A DNA stretch of 64,000 bases, taken from contig NZ_VHIN01000022.1 of NCBI RefSeq assembly GCF_009805585.1, positions 310,001 through 374,000 of the forward strand. The letters are read 5' to 3'. Origin of the DNA: Glutamicibacter sp. JC586. GTDB taxonomy: Bacteria; Actinomycetota; Actinomycetes; Actinomycetales; Micrococcaceae. Shown one piece after another: positions 61,090 through 64,000 of the stretch (position 1 is its first letter; every line of letters starts with the position of its first letter). The notes under the pieces were generated by a model that had not been told where the DNA came from, ran no database searches, and saw only the letters and a list, made by a program, of their open reading frames with translations. The translations under genes were made by a program, and so were the position numbers.

Positions 61090-61929
61090 ATGACTGAAGC
61101 TGAATCGACGCAAGCTGACGAAAGCCTTAAGTCGAGCGTGAAAAGTGCTAAGTCGCAGGTTGATGGCCTCAAGGAGCTTGTTCCCCAACAGCTTTCTGAT
61201 GAAGTCAAACTTGCAACTACGGTACTCAAGGGCAAAGGAATCAGCCTAGGCACGGCCGCAGCACTCGCGGGTGCAGCAGTGGTCGTGGTTCTGCTTTTTG
61301 TTATTGCCGTCGTAGTTACCTTGGTTAACGTTCTGGCCATCTGGTTGCCCGGATGGGCTGCCGCTTTGATTATTGCCGGGTTCTTCCTACTAGTCGCCGG
61401 AATTTTGGGATTGGTTGGATACGCGAAGGTCAAGAAGGCTCTTCCGTTGAAGCCGGAAGCAGCAATCCGCGGTCTCCGCCATGACTTCGGCGTTCTCAAG
61501 GACGGTAGCGAGTTCGACGTGACCACCCTGGACGAGCCAATGAAGAAGAAGTCTGAGGATGACGAAGGCAAAGACAAGAAGAAGGAACCAAAGCCACCGG
61601 CACCAAGTGCCGACGAGCTCATCCTTCGTACCCGTCGCCGTCGCCGTCAGATTCAGGCTCTGCGAGACAACTTGGGTGAGAGCGTTCAAGCGCCACTGGC
61701 CAAGATCGACAAGGTACGTACCTTTACGCAGAACGCAGGAGACAAGGTTTCCGGTGCAGCTGCCAAGGCTCGTGGATTCGTCCGACCTGCGTCTTCGTCT
61801 TCCGAAGATCAATCGGAGGCTGACAGAGCCAGTGGTAAACGACTAGAGCAAGCACGCCCTTACGTAGTGATCGCCGGTTCCACGGTGGCACTCGGGGCTG
61901 TAATCCGCGCTTTATTCAAGCGCTCCTAA
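61090..61929 (+). CDS. Holin-X-type (PF07332) membrane protein
   Basis: The 279-residue protein has two adjacent membrane helices (LAGAAVVVVLLFVIAVVVTLVNVLAIWLPGWAAALIIAGFFLLVAGILGLVG, residues 58-110), a charged linker rich in Lys/Asp/Pro (residues 155-175), a basic patch TRRRRRQIQALRDN, and a C-terminal hydrophobic segment. This is the layout of the putative actinobacterial Holin-X family. The name does not imply phage lysis; the host function is unknown. GGAGAAACC precedes ATG 61090. Confidence 0.78.
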   Translation: MTEAESTQADESLKSSVKSAKSQVDGLKELVPQQLSDEVKLATTVLKGKGISLGTAAALAGAAVVVVLLFVIAVVVTLVNVLAIWLPGWAAALIIAGFFLLVAGILGLVGYAKVKKALPLKPEAAIRGLRHDFGVLKDGSEFDVTTLDEPMKKKSEDDEGKDKKKEPKPPAPSADELILRTRRRRRQIQALRDNLGESVQAPLAKIDKVRTFTQNAGDKVSGAAAKARGFVRPASSSSEDQSEADRASGKRLEQARPYVVIAGSTVALGAVIRALFKRS

Positions 61930-61938
61930 GTTTTCTAC

Positions 61939-61985
61939 TGACGGGGCGGTGCAACAGCGCCTGGGCGAGTGGGACCGTCCCGTCA
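61939..61985 (+). terminator. hairpin between the Holin-X and DMT genes
   Basis: TGACGGGGCGGT and ACCGTCCCGTCA pair over twelve bases with one G-T pair, across a 23-base loop. There is no T-run after it, so it may be a weak terminator or an RNA-stabilising stem. Confidence 0.5.
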
Positions 61986-62018
61986 TATAAGAACAATTTA
62001 GGCTAGAAAGGCACTGAC

Positions 62019-62930
62019 ATGGTTTGGATCGCTATTGCAGCGGCACTATGCAGTGCCTTTTGTCTTGCCTTCGGCGCCCATTTCCAGTCCAAAGCGGTAC
62101 GCAAATCTGTGGACGGGCTGGAACTGACGCTGAAGAATGCAGGAAAAGTCGCCAGTAACAAGGTCTGGATGGCCGGTTTGTTGCTGATGATCCTAGGCAT
62201 GTCGCTCAACGTCTTTGCTTTAGCCAGCGCGCCACTGACCGTGGTGCAGCCTATCGGCGCTATTGCGCTTGTCGTCACTGCCGTAGTGAATGCCAAAGAA
62301 ACCAAGATCTCGATGAATCGTCCTACGGTGATGGCGATACTGAGCTGCATGATCGGCTCTGTGGGTTTTGTGCTGTTGGCGGTCACCGCAACAAATAGCA
62401 ACCATGCCGTCACCGAAGAACAGTCTCACTTGATCGAATTGATCCTCGCCGGGGTGGTAGTAATCGTGGGGTTGGCCACGGTGCTGTTCCACCGCAAGCT
62501 GGTTGCGATCTTCTTTATTATCGGCGCCGGAGTGCTCTTTGGGTTTGTTGCAGTGTTGGTCCGAACCATTGCGGTCGCGGTGCTGGGCATCGGAAACAGC
62601 AACTTCTTGCAGCTTCCATGGATTGCTGGAATCGCCGTGGTGGTCGCTGGCCTACTGGGTTCATATTTTGTGCAAAAGGCCTACTCAAAAGGACCTCCGG
62701 AACTTGTTATTGCCGGATTGACGGTTATTGATCCGATCATCGGAATAGCCATCGGAGCAAGTATTTTGGGTGAGTTGCGTCCGGATGTGCCGCTAATTGT
62801 TTCGGTGCTGATGGTCGTTGCTGCCGGCTTTGCGATTGTCGGAGTGGTTGCTCTTTCTCGCTACCACCCGGATGTGATCGAGCGTCGGAACCAATCCGAG
62901 GCTGAGGAAGAACTGCAAGAGCCCAAATAG
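62019..62930 (+). CDS. DMT-superfamily (EamA/NIPA-like) transporter
   Basis: The 303-residue protein has nine or ten predicted membrane helices. VWIAIAAALCSAFCLAFGAHFQSKAVRKS at the N-terminus, LALASAPLTVVQPIGAIALVVTAV near residue 70, and KGPPELVIAGLTVIDPIIGIAIGASILGELRPD near 225 are typical of DMT proteins of the NIPA/EamA type in actinobacteria. The substrate may be magnesium or a metabolite. GAAAGGCACTGAC precedes the ATG. It is followed after about 55 bases by a glycosyltransferase gene. Confidence 0.83.
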   Translation: MVWIAIAAALCSAFCLAFGAHFQSKAVRKSVDGLELTLKNAGKVASNKVWMAGLLLMILGMSLNVFALASAPLTVVQPIGAIALVVTAVVNAKETKISMNRPTVMAILSCMIGSVGFVLLAVTATNSNHAVTEEQSHLIELILAGVVVIVGLATVLFHRKLVAIFFIIGAGVLFGFVAVLVRTIAVAVLGIGNSNFLQLPWIAGIAVVVAGLLGSYFVQKAYSKGPPELVIAGLTVIDPIIGIAIGASILGELRPDVPLIVSVLMVVAAGFAIVGVVALSRYHPDVIERRNQSEAEEELQEPK

Positions 62931-62985
62931 ACTAAACCTACAGACTTTTCATCCAACCAAAATTTGTGAACGACTAAGGATGCCC

Positions 62986-64000
62986 GTGGCCGAGGAAAAA
63001 CCACTGACCATTGTCATTGCAGCTGACACTTATCCGCCAGACGTCAACGGCGCAGCGATGTTTTGCTATCGGTTAGCTACCGAAATGCACGCCCGTGGAC
63101 ATCGGGTTCATGTACTGGCAGTACGTGGTGACAAGGGGAAGACTTTCACCGAAATTCGCGATGAGGCGATTATTCATCGCCTTGAATCGCATTCGGTTCC
63201 AACCCACGAGTACTTCCGTATCGTATTCCCCTGGGAAGCCAATCGGCAGATCGACAAGCTACTGAACGATATTAAACCTGACGTCATTCACGCACAGAGC
63301 CACTATATGATCGGCCAGCGTGCTATCGGATGGGCCAAGAAAAATAGGGTGCGCTCGGTGGCGACGAATCACTTTATGCCCGAAAATCTAGATCCGTTTC
63401 TTCCCTTCCCACGATGGTTCAAGCGCATCGTTGCGCATAACTCGTGGAAGGACATGGGCAAGATTTTTGGCCGTGCGGATGCAGTGACAACTCCAACTCC
63501 GCTGGCTGCCAAAGCGATGCGCGAACGAGCTAAGCTGATGAACGTCATGCCGTTGTCTAACGGTATTGAAGTGGGCAATTATGAGTTGGCCTCGGGGGAG
63601 CAGATCGTCAAAAACGATTTCCCCACGATTCTCTTTGCCGGTCGCCTGGCCGTTGAGAAGAACATCAACGAGCTCATCGAGGCACTACCGCTGATGACCC
63701 ACGTGCCCGACGCCATTATTGAAATCGTCGGTGGTGGGGAGCAGCGAGTCCACTTGGAGAAAATCGCGGACGAGCTACAGATTCGAGACCGTGTCCGTTT
63801 CCTAGGCCATGTGAGCGACGAGGAACTTCGCCAGGCTTATTTACGGTGTGACGTTTTCTGCCAGCCAGGTACCGCAGAGCTGCAGTCGTTGGTCACCCTT
63901 GAAGCGCTTTCGGCCTCCAAGCCTGTGGTGCTGGCCAACGCGATGGCCCTGCCGCACCTGGTGGACGAGGGCGTGAACGGGTACATGTTCAAGCCAGGTG
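62986..64000 (+). CDS. GT4 family glycosyltransferase (3' end beyond the window)
   Basis: The frame is open from here to the window end (about 338 codons). It starts MAEEKPLTIVIAADTYPPDVNGAAMFCYRLATEMHARGHRVHVLA, typical of GT4 (mannosyltransferase-like) enzymes. It continues with VIHAQSHYMIGQRAIGWAKK, ATNHFMPENL, DAVTTPTPLAAKAM, and ILFAGRLAVEKNINELIEALPLM. The E-x7-E motif region shows QPGTAELQSLVTLEALSASKPVVLA. GTG 62986 has AAGG at a proper distance; ATG 62980 overlaps that site. Actinobacterial enzymes of this type act in phosphatidylinositol mannoside, glycolipid or glycan synthesis; the acceptor is not known here. Confidence 0.87.
   Translation, partial: MAEEKPLTIVIAADTYPPDVNGAAMFCYRLATEMHARGHRVHVLAVRGDKGKTFTEIRDEAIIHRLESHSVPTHEYFRIVFPWEANRQIDKLLNDIKPDVIHAQSHYMIGQRAIGWAKKNRVRSVATNHFMPENLDPFLPFPRWFKRIVAHNSWKDMGKIFGRADAVTTPTPLAAKAMRERAKLMNVMPLSNGIEVGNYELASGEQIVKNDFPTILFAGRLAVEKNINELIEALPLMTHVPDAIIEIVGGGEQRVHLEKIADELQIRDRVRFLGHVSDEELRQAYLRCDVFCQPGTAELQSLVTLEALSASKPVVLANAMALPHLVDEGVNGYMFKPG

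Noticed and set aside
61090-61929. Prophage lysis gene
   Set aside because: The Holin-X name is by family only; there is no endolysin, integrase or other phage gene nearby.

Overview
The window looks like chromosomal DNA of a moderately high-GC actinobacterium, most likely of the Micrococcaceae (Arthrobacter/Glutamicibacter type). The evidence is the gene content: a SAM-IV riboswitch ahead of metY-metX, a DUF222-HNH protein, two mycothiol-era DinB-fold proteins, a desferrioxamine-type siderophore operon with a DtxR/IdeR box, a glyS ... dusB-dgt-dnaG-tRNA-Asn core block, and several leaderless or GTG starts. The genus is an inference; no rRNA gene is present.

Layout. 0-7.7 kb: small accessory and housekeeping genes (GNAT, DinB, HutD, an APH-like kinase, a maleylpyruvate-isomerase-like protein, a HAD phosphatase), then a MarR regulator divergent from an MFS exporter plus aldo/keto reductase, and a LysR regulator. 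7.7-14.8 kb: tdh-kbl (threonine to glycine), followed by a LacI regulator and a sugar ABC importer (binding lipoprotein plus two permeases, no ATPase). 14.9-20.4 kb: hutI, a methyltransferase, tpx, a lipoprotein and two overlapping phosphotransferase-like genes. 20.4-26.6 kb: a CPBP protease, ypeA, a glyoxalase-fold protein, then the SAM-IV riboswitch with metY-metX, a GDSL hydrolase and a SHOCT protein. 26.7-31.4 kb: a self-regulated membrane-protein/GntR pair with two 24-bp operators, a DUF222-HNH gene, a degenerate tandem repeat of about 138 bp that carries a 21-bp palindrome four times, an esterase and an S4 protein. 31.5-39.7 kb: glyS, tandem GNAT, chrA (locally GC-rich), dusB, dgt, dnaG and tRNA-Asn. 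39.8-45.6 kb: membrane and PH-domain proteins, an orphan type-2 lumazine synthase, an Abi (HEPN) gene set between an intact LLM oxidoreductase gene and a decayed 3' fragment of a second one, and an XRE regulator divergent from a methionine aminopeptidase gene. 45.6-51.4 kb: a tightly overlapped biotin operon bioB-bioA-bioF-P450-bioD. 51.4-58.3 kb: the siderophore operon desA-desB-desCD, divergent from an MFS exporter. 58.3-64 kb: a glycosyltransferase, a second identical tRNA-Asn, an ICMT-like methyltransferase, a Holin-X membrane protein, a DMT transporter and a second glycosyltransferase cut by the window end.

How the genes work together. Methionine synthesis (metX/metY) is under SAM control. 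The biotin operon supplies BioF, BioA, BioD and BioB, and the embedded P450 is a candidate source of the pimeloyl chain. The des operon takes lysine to cadaverine, then N-hydroxy- and N-acyl-cadaverine, then an assembled hydroxamate, and sits behind an iron box. The least explained pieces are the repeat array at 30.0-30.5 kb, the 47-bp palindrome between the des and bio operons, the P450 with an abnormal ExxR motif, and the Abi locus with its LLM remnant.
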